Shown: positions 8,276 to 15,559 of the stretch, piece after piece
Numbering within the stretch: the stretch's first letter is position 1
How the letters are laid out: every line of letters begins with the position of its first letter
Origin: Prevotella sp.
Lineage (GTDB): Bacteria > Bacteroidota > Bacteroidia > Bacteroidales > Bacteroidaceae
Assembly (NCBI GenBank): GCA_016291915.1
Contig: JAEEZP010000027.1
Location: forward strand, 1-39,478
Reading direction: 5' to 3'
Length of the DNA: 39,478 nucleotides
Translations under genes and position numbers: made by a program
The notes under the pieces: model-generated
What the model saw: the letters and a program-made list of their open reading frames with translations, nothing else
Database searches by the model: none
What the model was told of the DNA's origin: nothing

Positions 8276-8995
8276 TTACTTCAGTGTACCGTTGTTAGCA
8301 GCGTTGATCATTGCCTCGCTGGCATAGAGGTAAACCTCCACACGACGGTTCTGAGCCTTACCGGCAGCTGTAGAGTTGTCAGCAACAGGGTTAGCCTCGC
8401 CGAGACCCTCAACAGACTTGATCTGAGAAGCGTTTACACGCTGACCGAGCAGATAGTTCTGCACAGCCTGTGCACGCTGCAGTGACAGATTCTGGTTCTT
8501 GGCTGCACTCTGCTCAGGAGTAGAGTTCTTCCAACCTGCATTGTCTGTGTAACCTTGAATAGCCACATCACAGTCGGTATATACATTCAGCACATTGTTA
8601 GCGAAGTTAGACAGAGAGTTCTTAGCAGCTGTCTGCAGTGTAGAACTACCGGTACCAAAGAGGATACCACTGTCGAAGGTAACCTTAACAGCCTGCAAAC
8701 CGTTAGCATCGGTAACGCTCTCTACCTGTGCATTCTGAACAGCCTCAGCAGCGGCCTTAGCCTTATCCATCTTCTTACCGATCAGCACACCAGCAGTTGT
8801 ACCAACAGCTGTACCGATAGCAGCACCGATAACGGTACTCTTTGTATTCTTACCGATCAGATTACCGATAGCTGCACCTAAAGCAGCACCACCTGTGCTA
8901 CCGAAGATACCACCCTTGGCTGTATTACTCATACCACAACCTGAAAGCAAAACGAGGGAGCAAAGTCCCAAAACTGATACTTTTAAACTTTTCAT
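8276..8995 (-). CDS. OmpA-family lipoprotein with glycine-zipper domain
   Basis: This 239-aa protein probably tethers the outer membrane to peptidoglycan. It has a type II signal peptide with lipobox Leu-Leu-Ser-Gly-Cys (Cys20), a glycine-zipper segment at about 28-75 (repeated Gly-Ala-Ala-Ile-Gly and Gly-Thr-Ala-Val-Gly), and a C-terminal OmpA-like domain from about 105. That domain carries Gly-Tyr-Thr-Asp-Asn at about 147-151 and the usual Leu-Ser-x-x-Arg-Ala-x-x-Val motif with peptidoglycan-binding Asp/Arg positions. It resembles YiaD-type proteins. A promoter of the Bacteroidetes type lies about 95 nt upstream. It is the first gene of the block that continues into mtgA, uvrD and the TonB receptor. 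Confidence 0.92.
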   Translation of the reverse strand: MKSLKVSVLGLCSLVLLSGCGMSNTAKGGIFGSTGGAALGAAIGNLIGKNTKSTVIGAAIGTAVGTTAGVLIGKKMDKAKAAAEAVQNAQVESVTDANGLQAVKVTFDSGILFGTGSSTLQTAAKNSLSNFANNVLNVYTDCDVAIQGYTDNAGWKNSTPEQSAAKNQNLSLQRAQAVQNYLLGQRVNASQIKSVEGLGEANPVADNSTAAGKAQNRRVEVYLYASEAMINAANNGTLK

Positions 8996-9089
8996 TTTTT
9001 CTTTTTATTATTAAGTTAATGTTCTTTTAATAAAACAAATAGCAAGAATTGACATATTTCCATATGTACCTTCTGCTCATTTTACCGTG

Positions 9090-9121
9090 CAAATATAAAT
9101 AATTCTTTTTAATAAAACAAC
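9090..9121 (-). promoter_or_regulatory. Promoter of the OmpA-like gene block
   Basis: On the minus strand GTTG (9118-9121) is followed after 20 nt by TATATTTG (9090-9097), close to the TTTG-N19-21-TAnnTTTG consensus. The predicted leader is about 85 nt. The 253-nt divergent gap to proS is otherwise A/T-rich, with no other structure seen except the proS -7 box. Confidence 0.65.
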
Positions 9122-9211
9122 GAAATAAAGTTTTTTTATCTTTTCAGGTATTAAGAATACGGTGAAAAAAATGTTTTTTGTATTTTTCTTCTCTCTTCAC
9201 AATAAAATTCG

Positions 9212-9219
9212 TACCTTTG
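9212..9219 (+). promoter_or_regulatory. -7 element of the proS promoter
   Basis: TACCTTTG matches the TAnnTTTG consensus 30 nt before the proS ATG. No exact TTTG lies at the -33 distance; the region there is T-rich (TTTCTT). Confidence 0.6.
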
Positions 9220-9248
9220 CATCCTAATTTGAAAAAAGAATAAAAACT

Positions 9249-10730
9249 ATGGCAAAAGAATTGAAGGATCTTACCAAGAGAGCTGACAATTACAGTCAGT
9301 GGTATAATGATCTGGTGGTAAAGGCTGACCTGGCAGAACAGTCAGCAGTACGCGGCTGTATGGTTATCAAGCCTTACGGATACGCAATTTGGGAGAAGAT
9401 GCAACATCAGTTGGATACAATGTTTAAGGAGACAGGCGCACAGAACGCATATTTCCCATTGCTGATTCCCAAATCATTCCTCTCGCGTGAAGCAGAGCAT
9501 GTAGAGGGCTTTGCCAAGGAGTGTGCCGTAGTAACCCACTATCGTCTGCGTGCAAAAGAAGATAAGAGTGGTGTGGAGGTTGATCCGGCTGCAAAACTGG
9601 AAGAGGAACTGATTATCCGTCCTACATCCGAGACGATTATATGGAATACCTATAAAAACTGGATTCATTCTTGGAGAGATCTGCCATTGATCTGCAATCA
9701 GTGGTGTAATGTGATGCGCTGGGAGATGCGCACCCGTCCTTTCCTGCGTACTTCCGAGTTCTTATGGCAGGAAGGTCATACCGCTCATGCCACCCGCGAA
9801 GAGGCAGAGGCAGAGGCTCAGAAGATGCTGAAGGTATATGCCGACTTCGCCGAGCAATGGATGGCTGTACCGGTAGTACAGGGTGTGAAGAGCGAGACTG
9901 AGCGCTTTGCCGGTGCTCTCGATACCTATACCATCGAGGCGATGATGCAGGATGGCAAGGCACTGCAGAGCGGCACCAGTCATTTCCTCGGGCAGAACTT
10001 CGCCAAGGCTTTCGAAGTCACCTATTTAAATAAGGAGAATAAGCCGGAGTATGTATGGGCTACCTCATGGGGTGTGTCCACCCGTCTCATCGGTGCACTC
10101 ATCATGACCCACTCTGATGACAATGGTCTGGTATTACCTCCGCGCCTTGCTCCTATCCAGGTGGTTATCGTTCCTATCACCAAGGGTGCAGAACAGTTGG
10201 CATCGATCACCGAGAGACTGCAACCCATCATCTCTGAGTTACGTAAGGCAGGCATCAGCGTAAAATATGACGATGCAGAAAACAAGCGTCCAGGCTTTAA
10301 GTTTGCCGACTATGAGCTGAAGGGTGTTCCAGTTCGTCTGGTCATGGGTGGTCGTGACTTGGAGAACAACACCATCGAGGTGATGCGCCGTGATACACTG
10401 GAAAAGGAAACCCGCAGTCTCGACGGTATCGTGGAGTATGTAGAGCAATTGTTGGTGGACATCCAACAGAATATCTTCAATAAGGCAAAGGCATACCGTG
10501 ATGCTCATATCTACGAGTGTGACAACTACGAGGAGTTTAAGGAAAGAGTAAAGGACGGTGGTTTCTTCCTCTGTCACTGGGACGGCACTGCTGAGACAGA
10601 AGCCAAGATCAAGGAGGAGACACAGGCTACCATCCGCTGCGTGCCCTTCGGTGTAGAACAGACTCCCGGTATCGACATGGTATCCGGCAAACCGGCCAAA
10701 TACCGTGTAATCATTGCAAGGTCTTATTAG
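9249..10730 (+). CDS. proS: Prolyl-tRNA synthetase, archaeal/eukaryal-type (ProS type 3)
   Basis: This class II aminoacyl-tRNA synthetase charges tRNA-Pro with proline. The 493-aa length, the absence of the ~180-residue INS editing domain found in E. coli-type ProRS, and the extra C-terminal domain ending in Arg-Ser-Tyr all place it in the type 3 group common in Bacteroidetes. Motif 2 is visible as Phe-Leu-Arg-Thr-Ser-Glu-Phe-Leu-Trp-Gln-Glu-Gly-His at about 159-171, and motif 3 as Ser-Thr-Arg-Leu-Ile-Gly-Ala-Leu at about 277-284. A conserved Arg-Pro-Thr-Ser-Glu appears at about 125-129. It has its own promoter and is followed by an unusual 8-nt repeat hairpin and a strong terminator. Confidence 0.97.
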   Translation: MAKELKDLTKRADNYSQWYNDLVVKADLAEQSAVRGCMVIKPYGYAIWEKMQHQLDTMFKETGAQNAYFPLLIPKSFLSREAEHVEGFAKECAVVTHYRLRAKEDKSGVEVDPAAKLEEELIIRPTSETIIWNTYKNWIHSWRDLPLICNQWCNVMRWEMRTRPFLRTSEFLWQEGHTAHATREEAEAEAQKMLKVYADFAEQWMAVPVVQGVKSETERFAGALDTYTIEAMMQDGKALQSGTSHFLGQNFAKAFEVTYLNKENKPEYVWATSWGVSTRLIGALIMTHSDDNGLVLPPRLAPIQVVIVPITKGAEQLASITERLQPIISELRKAGISVKYDDAENKRPGFKFADYELKGVPVRLVMGGRDLENNTIEVMRRDTLEKETRSLDGIVEYVEQLLVDIQQNIFNKAKAYRDAHIYECDNYEEFKERVKDGGFFLCHWDGTAETEAKIKEETQATIRCVPFGVEQTPGIDMVSGKPAKYRVIIARSY

Positions 10731-10808
10731 TAGACAAGTAAACAAGTAGACAAGATATTTGCTTTGAGTAATAACTCGTTTACTAGTTTACTCGTCAACT
10801 TGTCAACT
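10731..10808. repeat. Inverted pair of 8-nt tandem repeats after proS
   Basis: Just after the proS stop, units of the form TAGACAAG/TAAACAAG repeat with an 8-nt period. After a spacer they are mirrored by CTCGTTTA/CTAGTTTA/CTCGTCAA/CTTGTCAA units, also 8-nt spaced. The two arms can pair as an imperfect hairpin of roughly 30 bp. This is distinct in period from the 7-nt repeats elsewhere in the window. Confidence 0.7.
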
Positions 10809-10850
10809 AAAAAGAATAAAGGGCGGTAAATTCCGCCCTTTATTCTTTTT
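10809..10850. terminator. Bidirectional terminator between proS and ykvA-like gene
   Basis: A perfect 18-bp stem (10809-10826 and 10833-10850) has a 6-nt loop, a GC-rich tip (GGGCGG/CCGCCC), a 5' A5 and a 3' T5. It serves convergent genes. The right arm covers the stop codon and last residues of the DUF1232 gene, so the hairpin is partly coding. Confidence 0.9.
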
Positions 10851-11229
10851 CAAATAAATGGTTGATCTCCTCTATCTCGTCGGTATCAAACCATTGGTTG
10901 AGTTTATTCTTTGCCTTTTCTTTCACCTCTTCTGACACTTCTCCCCATACCTTTTGTAGTACGAAGATCAATACAGCCATATCATCACCGAGTCCGGCAA
11001 TGGGGATAGCGTCAGGAACCACATCCAATGGACTGATCAGATATCCCAAGGCACCGATAATGATGGCCTTATCTTTCAAAGACACTTTATCACTCTGTAA
11101 GGTATAAAATAAGATCAACGCCGCATATACGAGCTTTGCACCGGCTCGCTTGGCAATGCGGGATATCTTCTCAACAAATTCAGATTTTGTGAATTTGTTA
11201 CTATATTGCATAAAATCAGGTACTTCCAT
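10840..11229 (-). CDS. YkvA family protein (DUF1232)
   Basis: The 129-aa product has the DUF1232 core at about residues 45-85: a hydrophobic helix followed by Leu-Gly-Tyr-Leu-Ile-Ser-Pro-Leu-Asp-Val-Val-Pro-Asp-Ala-Ile-Pro, the family signature, then Gly-Leu-Gly-Asp-Asp. These are small membrane-associated proteins of unknown biochemical role. The C-terminus is charged and helical (Lys-Glu-Lys-Ala-Lys-Asn-Lys). It has a good promoter about 50 nt upstream and is monocistronic. Its last codons lie in a terminator stem, which fixes the residues Phe-Glu-Lys-Glu there. Confidence 0.85.
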   Translation of the reverse strand: MEVPDFMQYSNKFTKSEFVEKISRIAKRAGAKLVYAALILFYTLQSDKVSLKDKAIIIGALGYLISPLDVVPDAIPIAGLGDDMAVLIFVLQKVWGEVSEEVKEKAKNKLNQWFDTDEIEEINHLFEKE

Positions 11230-11275
11230 ATTTTGAATAATTTATAATTAAATGCGTAATCGTACAATGAACGTA

Positions 11276-11308
11276 CAAAAGTATTAAAAAGTGCCTTTTT
11301 AACACAAA
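11276..11308 (-). promoter_or_regulatory. Promoter of the DUF1232 gene
   Basis: On the minus strand TTTG (11305-11308), a 21-nt spacer and TACTTTTG (11276-11283) fit the Bacteroidetes consensus. Confidence 0.75.
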
Positions 11309-11312
11309 TATT

Positions 11313-11344
11313 TTTGCTAAATAAACAAAAAAATATTATCTTTG
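11313..11344 (+). promoter_or_regulatory. Promoter of the candidate structured RNA / ribE leader
   Basis: TTTG at 11313-11316, 20-nt spacer, and TATCTTTG at 11337-11344 match the Bacteroidetes promoter consensus fully. Transcription should start near 11350, about 245 nt ahead of ribE, so the intervening region must be transcribed. Confidence 0.8.
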
Positions 11345-11349
11345 CATCA

Positions 11350-11577
11350 GAAGAATGTAACGATTACAATAGAGAAGACAAAATATAGGTCGTATCGGTT
11401 AGATCGGGATACTCATCAAATAAAAACGAAAACCGAGAAGACACCTTTTGCTAATGGCGGGCCATATAAAGTTCTTCGGAACCTAAGTTGTATAACCGGT
11501 GGATTACAAAGGCGGAGGGCTCTCAAATCTTATTAGCTCGGAGTTTCATCACATCATCGGTACGACCTTTTTTTATT
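11350..11577 (+). ncRNA. Candidate structured RNA upstream of ribE (6S-like architecture)
   Basis: A strong promoter fires into 245 nt with no credible ORF. Bases 11387-11394 (AGGTCGTA) pair perfectly with 11561-11568 (TACGACCT), which runs straight into a seven-T tract at 11568-11574, so the long-range stem doubles as a terminator. Inside, 11433-11437 pairs with 11537-11541 (CCGAG/CTCGG), AAGA 11438-11441 with TCTT 11528-11531, CCTTTTG at 11444-11450 with CAAAGG at 11507-11512, and GTTC-TTCG-GAAC at 11471-11482 forms a UUCG tetraloop hairpin. The closed unit is 182 nt, with an asymmetric bubble (about 38 vs 19 nt) above the closing stem: a 6S-like layout. FMN, SAM, TPP and cobalamin aptamer signatures are absent. 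It could instead be a ribE attenuator. Identity is inference; structure is seen. Confidence 0.55.
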
Positions 11578-11594
11578 CTTAAACCCAAATAACT

Positions 11595-12197
11595 ATGTTT
11601 TCCGGAATTATTGAAGAATTTGCTACCGTTGTGGATATCCGCCACGACAAAGATAATATTCACTTTATGCTTACCTGCTCCTTTGTGAATGAGTTGAGCA
11701 TCGACCAGAGTGTTTCCCATAACGGGGTATGTCTCACAGTCGTAGAGATAACTGATAATACGTATGTCGTTACAGCCATGCGGGAGACCTTGGAACGTTC
11801 TAATCTCGGACTACTGAAGGTGGGTGACAAGGTGAACGTGGAGCGTTCTATGCTCATGAACGGTCGTTTGGACGGTCATATCGTACAGGGACATGTGGAT
11901 ATGACTGCCACCTGTATCGCCATGGAAGACGCCGCCGGCAGTACTTATTTCACCTTTCAGTATCCCTACGACCGTGAGATGGCAAAAAGAGGGTATTTCA
12001 CAGTTGACAAAGGTAGTGTGACCGTCAACGGTGTCTCCCTCACGGTGTGTAACCCTACCGATGACACTTTCCAGGTAGCTATCATTCCTTACACTTTCGA
12101 GCATACCAATTTCTGTGATATCCAGGTAGGTACGGTAGTGAATATCGAGTTCGATATCCTCGGCAAGTATATTGCCCGCTTGCAGAGTTTGGTGTAG
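11595..12197 (+). CDS. ribE: Riboflavin synthase, alpha subunit
   Basis: The enzyme dismutates two 6,7-dimethyl-8-ribityllumazines to riboflavin and the pyrimidinedione precursor, the last step of vitamin B2 synthesis. The 200-aa product begins Met-Phe-Ser-Gly-Ile-Ile-Glu-Glu, the family N-terminus, and consists of two similar lumazine-binding beta-barrels. Each barrel holds a Ser-(Val/Leu)-(Ser/Thr)-x-Asn-Gly-Val type motif: Ser-His-Asn-Gly-Val-Cys-Leu-Thr-Val in the first and Val-Asn-Gly-Val-Ser-Leu-Thr-Val in the second. A Gly-His-Val-Asp-Met motif sits between them. The start is 18 nt after the T tract of the upstream RNA element, so expression may depend on read-through. Confidence 0.95.
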   Translation: MFSGIIEEFATVVDIRHDKDNIHFMLTCSFVNELSIDQSVSHNGVCLTVVEITDNTYVVTAMRETLERSNLGLLKVGDKVNVERSMLMNGRLDGHIVQGHVDMTATCIAMEDAAGSTYFTFQYPYDREMAKRGYFTVDKGSVTVNGVSLTVCNPTDDTFQVAIIPYTFEHTNFCDIQVGTVVNIEFDILGKYIARLQSLV

Positions 12198-12303
12198 AGT
12201 TCATAGTTCAAAATTCATAGTTCAAAATTCATAGTTTAGAGTTCTCACCGATTTAACTATTAATTATTAATTATTAACTATTAACTATTAATTATTAACT
12301 CTG
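12196..12303. repeat. Heptamer repeat pair between ribE and nudC
   Basis: From the ribE stop, 7-nt units (AGTTCAT, AGTTCAA, AATTCAT, AGTTTAG) run to 12244. After a short spacer, units TTAACTA and TTAATTA run with the same period to about 12303. The second block read on the other strand is AGTTAAT/AATTAAT, and both arms begin AGAGTT, so they can form one long imperfect A/T-rich hairpin of about 49 bp. No promoter consensus is seen in this gap. Confidence 0.8.
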
Positions 12304-12317
12304 TTGATAATAAAGTA

Positions 12318-13094
12318 ATGAATAAATACTGGTTCGTATTCTGCAAGGGAGATCTGTTGTTGGAGAAGAGCAACGACGGCACCTATACTATTCCCCTGCA
12401 GGAAGAGGCTCCTACTCCTTTAAAACCATGGACAACTGTACATGAGATTACGCCATTAGGTGATTATGAGGTGCGTACTTATGTTATCGACCAACCTATC
12501 ATCGGTTCTCCCCGATATAAGATGTGCGGATTACGGGCTACATACAATGAGATATCCGAGGACCTGTACTTAAAGGCTGGCAAATGTCAGGAGATCCTTT
12601 ATTGGGATAGTAACACGAAATACTGTGGTGTCTGCGGCGGACCGATGAAACTACACACAGCCATCTCCAAGCGTTGCACCCATTGCGGGAAAGAGGTATG
12701 GCCCTTGCTGGCTACTGCCATCATCGTACTGATCCATCGCGACGATAAGGTGCTATTGGTACATGCCAGGAATTTCCGCGGCAACTGGTTTGGCTTGGTT
12801 GCGGGTTTTGTAGAAACAGGAGAGACTTTAGAAGAAGCTGTTGCCCGTGAGGTACAGGAAGAAGTTGGTCTCACCATCAGTAATATCCGTTATTACGGTT
12901 CACAGCCTTGGCCCTACCCCTGCGGCCTGATGGTTGGCTTCCATGCTGACTATGTCAGTGGTGACCTCCATCTGCAGCGCAGTGAGATCGATGACGCAGG
13001 CTGGTATGATCGTGATCACCTTCCCCCTGTCCCCGGCAAAATGAGTATTGCCCGCAAACTGATTGACAGCTGGTTAGATAGAAGATTTGATTAA
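12318..13094 (+). CDS. nudC: NAD(H) pyrophosphatase / RNA decapping Nudix hydrolase
   Basis: NudC hydrolyses NAD(H) to NMN(H) and AMP and removes NAD caps from RNA. The 258-aa product has the subfamily zinc ribbon (Cys103, Cys106, Cys120, Cys123), then a Nudix box at about 163-185 (Gly-Phe-Val-Glu-Thr-Gly-Glu ... Arg-Glu-Val-Gln-Glu-Glu-Val-Gly-Leu) with all catalytic glutamates. The NudC-specific motif follows as Ser-Gln-Pro-Trp-Pro-Tyr-Pro-Cys-Gly at 195-203; the usual serine-type ending is altered here. It is probably cotranscribed with ribE across the repeat hairpin. Its last 21 nt overlap the convergent S41 protease gene. Confidence 0.93.
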   Translation: MNKYWFVFCKGDLLLEKSNDGTYTIPLQEEAPTPLKPWTTVHEITPLGDYEVRTYVIDQPIIGSPRYKMCGLRATYNEISEDLYLKAGKCQEILYWDSNTKYCGVCGGPMKLHTAISKRCTHCGKEVWPLLATAIIVLIHRDDKVLLVHARNFRGNWFGLVAGFVETGETLEEAVAREVQEEVGLTISNIRYYGSQPWPYPCGLMVGFHADYVSGDLHLQRSEIDDAGWYDRDHLPPVPGKMSIARKLIDSWLDRRFD

Positions 13095-14429
13095 TTCCCA
13101 CGCTTTTCTCAATACGAGATTTGCATGATGTTCAGCTGCCGAATTCGTATTTGTAGCTATTATTCTATAATAACAATCATCCGAGTTAAATAAGGCTCTG
13201 CCAAGATATGCTTTTACTTCCAACAAGACACGATCAATACTCTTTTTATAATCTTCTTCAGAAATATCTATTTTCATTTCCTGGATTTTTCTGTCAACCA
13301 ACTCTTTAAGTTGTTGACTATCGAAATTCTTTATGAAGGACTCTTCTGACTTATACTTGAGTTTTTCCCTATTTTTATCTATATAATTGTTAGCAACATC
13401 AGAAGCTGATCTCGTCAACAAGAACATGGTATACCAATTCGTTTCATATGGTGTAGAAAAACTGGGCACTTCCATATCGGGATTGATACCATCATTACAT
13501 ATTAGAGGACGACGATGAATCAGTGAAGGACAAGTTTTGGGGTCATTATTAGGTTGAACACCATCATTATATGGTTTTTGGATAGATCTACCTGCCGGCG
13601 TAAGATAACGAGCAACAGATATCTGTATGGCAGAACCGTCCTCAAAAGGTAGTGTCTCCTGTATCAGTCCTTTACCGAAAGATTTCTCACCGACAACAAC
13701 ACCTCGATCCCAGTCTTGTATAGCACCTGCAAACAACTCTGCAGCAGACATCGTTTCTCCATTTACAAGTAATACTATTTGACCTTTTTCAAAACATCCT
13801 GTTTTACCTGCCTTGAAAACTTGTCTGTCAATATGAGCTCCTTCTGCTGTAAAAATTGTCTTATCACCGTCAAGCAGTTCATCTGCTATTGCAACTGCAA
13901 CATCTGTAAGACCGCCGTGGTTATTACGTAAATCCAGAATCAGATGCTTCATTCCTTTACTTCGTAATGCAGCTATTGCAATACGAAATTCTTCAGATGC
14001 GACCTCAGAAAAAATCATCAGTTGTAAGTATCCGGTAGTCTTGTCCAACATGTAATACCTCAGGGAAGACATTTTACCTGTTGAATTGACAGTCCGCTGT
14101 TTGTTACCATTACCAGGAACTACTTGTACAGATGATCTCTTCGACTGTTCACCCGATGGTTGAGCAAGAATAGACTGCTCTTTAGCCTTAGCCTGTTGGG
14201 CAGGCAAATACATAGTGAAAGGATCCATTTCCTGCAGCATTCTGGAAATCTGCTGGTCAACAAAAGTAGCCTTTGATACCGAATCGACATACATATTCAT
14301 AATTGCATACATCACCATATTGAGTTTTTCTTCAGGTGATTGTTGTGCAAATAATTGTTTTACAGGTGATAACACAAAGATAGAAGTAAGGATCAACTTC
14401 CATTTTATTTGATTAAGACTCATCTTCAT
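13074..14429 (-). CDS. Exported S41-family serine protease lacking a PDZ domain
   Basis: The 451-aa protein has a signal peptide (about residues 1-28, ending Phe-Ala-Gln), a short helical region with Met-Asp-Pro-Phe-Thr at 68-72, and the S41 catalytic domain at about 120-285. Leu-Asp-Leu-Arg-Asn-Asn-His-Gly-Gly is at 165-173, the nucleophile Ser228 lies in Gly-Glu-Thr-Met-Ser-Ala-Ala-Glu, and the general base Lys253 in Gly-Glu-Lys-Ser-Phe-Gly-Lys-Gly; the 25-residue spacing equals that of E. coli Prc. Where C-terminal processing proteases have PDZ there is only a ~45-residue low-complexity linker rich in Gln, Ser and Lys. It is the last gene of the SusCD-TlpA locus; its start overlaps the upstream TlpA-like stop as TAATG. 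Confidence 0.88.
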   Translation of the reverse strand: MKMSLNQIKWKLILTSIFVLSPVKQLFAQQSPEEKLNMVMYAIMNMYVDSVSKATFVDQQISRMLQEMDPFTMYLPAQQAKAKEQSILAQPSGEQSKRSSVQVVPGNGNKQRTVNSTGKMSSLRYYMLDKTTGYLQLMIFSEVASEEFRIAIAALRSKGMKHLILDLRNNHGGLTDVAVAIADELLDGDKTIFTAEGAHIDRQVFKAGKTGCFEKGQIVLLVNGETMSAAELFAGAIQDWDRGVVVGEKSFGKGLIQETLPFEDGSAIQISVARYLTPAGRSIQKPYNDGVQPNNDPKTCPSLIHRRPLICNDGINPDMEVPSFSTPYETNWYTMFLLTRSASDVANNYIDKNREKLKYKSEESFIKNFDSQQLKELVDRKIQEMKIDISEEDYKKSIDRVLLEVKAYLGRALFNSDDCYYRIIATNTNSAAEHHANLVLRKAWELIKSSI

Positions 14430-15559
14430 TACTCTTCTAACAATTGTTTGATTAATTCTTCAAGTATCTCGCCATGGACATTCTTCTCTGAAAGGATACC
14501 ATGCTTATCGATCAAAACAATAAAAGGAACTGACTGCACAGCATAATTTCTTACCGCCTCGTCTTTCCATGCCTGCAAAGAACTGAGTTGAGGCCATGGA
14601 AGACCAAGATCTTTAATGGCTTTCAGCCATGCCTCTCGTTTATTATCTAAAGATAAACCAACAATGTTCAGTCCTTTATCATGATACTTCTTATATAGTG
14701 TGATCATCTCAGGAGCTTCAGCACGACAGGGACCACACCAAGAGGCCCAGAAATCCAACAGAGTGACACACCCTTCCTTGACGTAATCAGAGAAATGAAC
14801 ATCCTTACCTTCTATCGTCTTGGAAGCGAAATCGCGATAGGATTTACCTTTGTTGGTGAGTATGTGCGATTGTGCTATATACGCTTGTTCGCTCTTTTCC
14901 CGAGCGACTCTTTGTTCATAATAATTGCGGAAGGTGCTGTCAACCTGTTCATATAGTTGTTGATACATGTCTTCTGTGAAAAGGGTCTTTGGTCTACCAA
15001 GGAACATGTAGGCACCAACAGGATTAGTAATATTCTCGGCAATATACTGATTGATTCCCGGATTCAGGGCTTCATACTGTTCTCGGATATAGTCATTGTT
15101 ATCTGTGATTCCAGCTTTATTAAGACTATCCAGACGTTGGTTTACCCGCTTTCTTGTATCACGATTCGGTTTGAGAATACGACGATCGTATTCTTGGTTC
15201 ATCTGTCCTCCACGTAAGAAAATATCCAAACCATCATAGTCAATCTGAACCATACCGTTCTCTATAATACACTCTGCCTCAGGTAGTCCATACGAAAAAT
15301 AACGGTTTTTCATAGGCAATGCTAGAAGAGCCATATAAGGCTTCTCCGTCACATTGATATTAAAATGATAGATACCATCTTTAATGACAGTACTGTCAAT
15401 GCAGACGGTACGACTACGGTCCCCCACTCCTATTTGGTAGAGATAGATTGGCAGACCATCATAATCATTACTGTGTGTATTGCCAGTCAGATGAAACATC
15501 TGTGCATGAATACTTACAGGAAGTACGAACAACAATAGCGATAAAAAATACTTCATCAT
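14429..15559 (-). CDS. Exported TlpA-like thiol:disulfide protein with N-terminal DUF4369-like domain
   Basis: The 376-aa protein has a signal peptide (about 1-19, ending His-Ala-Gln), a beta-rich N-terminal domain resembling DUF4369 (about 22-110), a helical linker, and a C-terminal thioredoxin fold. The active site is Trp-Cys-Gly-Pro-Cys with Cys275 and Cys278, preceded by Asp-Phe-Trp-Ala-Ser. The cis-proline loop is Ser-Val-Pro-Phe. It should act in the periplasm as a disulfide reductase or isomerase. This is a common Bacteroidetes architecture, different from the three larger paralogues upstream. It overlaps the hydrolase stop by 4 nt (ATGA) and the protease start by 1 nt (TAATG), so the three are translationally coupled. 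Confidence 0.88.
   Translation of the reverse strand: MMKYFLSLLLFVLPVSIHAQMFHLTGNTHSNDYDGLPIYLYQIGVGDRSRTVCIDSTVIKDGIYHFNINVTEKPYMALLALPMKNRYFSYGLPEAECIIENGMVQIDYDGLDIFLRGGQMNQEYDRRILKPNRDTRKRVNQRLDSLNKAGITDNNDYIREQYEALNPGINQYIAENITNPVGAYMFLGRPKTLFTEDMYQQLYEQVDSTFRNYYEQRVAREKSEQAYIAQSHILTNKGKSYRDFASKTIEGKDVHFSDYVKEGCVTLLDFWASWCGPCRAEAPEMITLYKKYHDKGLNIVGLSLDNKREAWLKAIKDLGLPWPQLSSLQAWKDEAVRNYAVQSVPFIVLIDKHGILSEKNVHGEILEELIKQLLEE

Noticed and set aside
11342..11536. A 64-codon frame in the ribE leader
   Set aside because: It starts in the -7 promoter element, is rich in Lys/Arg/Thr without a domain, and lies inside the base-paired RNA element.
11350..11594. FMN riboswitch for ribE
   Set aside because: The conserved FMN-aptamer blocks (GGGNAGGG-type helix, CCGGCGGT junction and GAUGGGAGA-type end) are not present on either strand.
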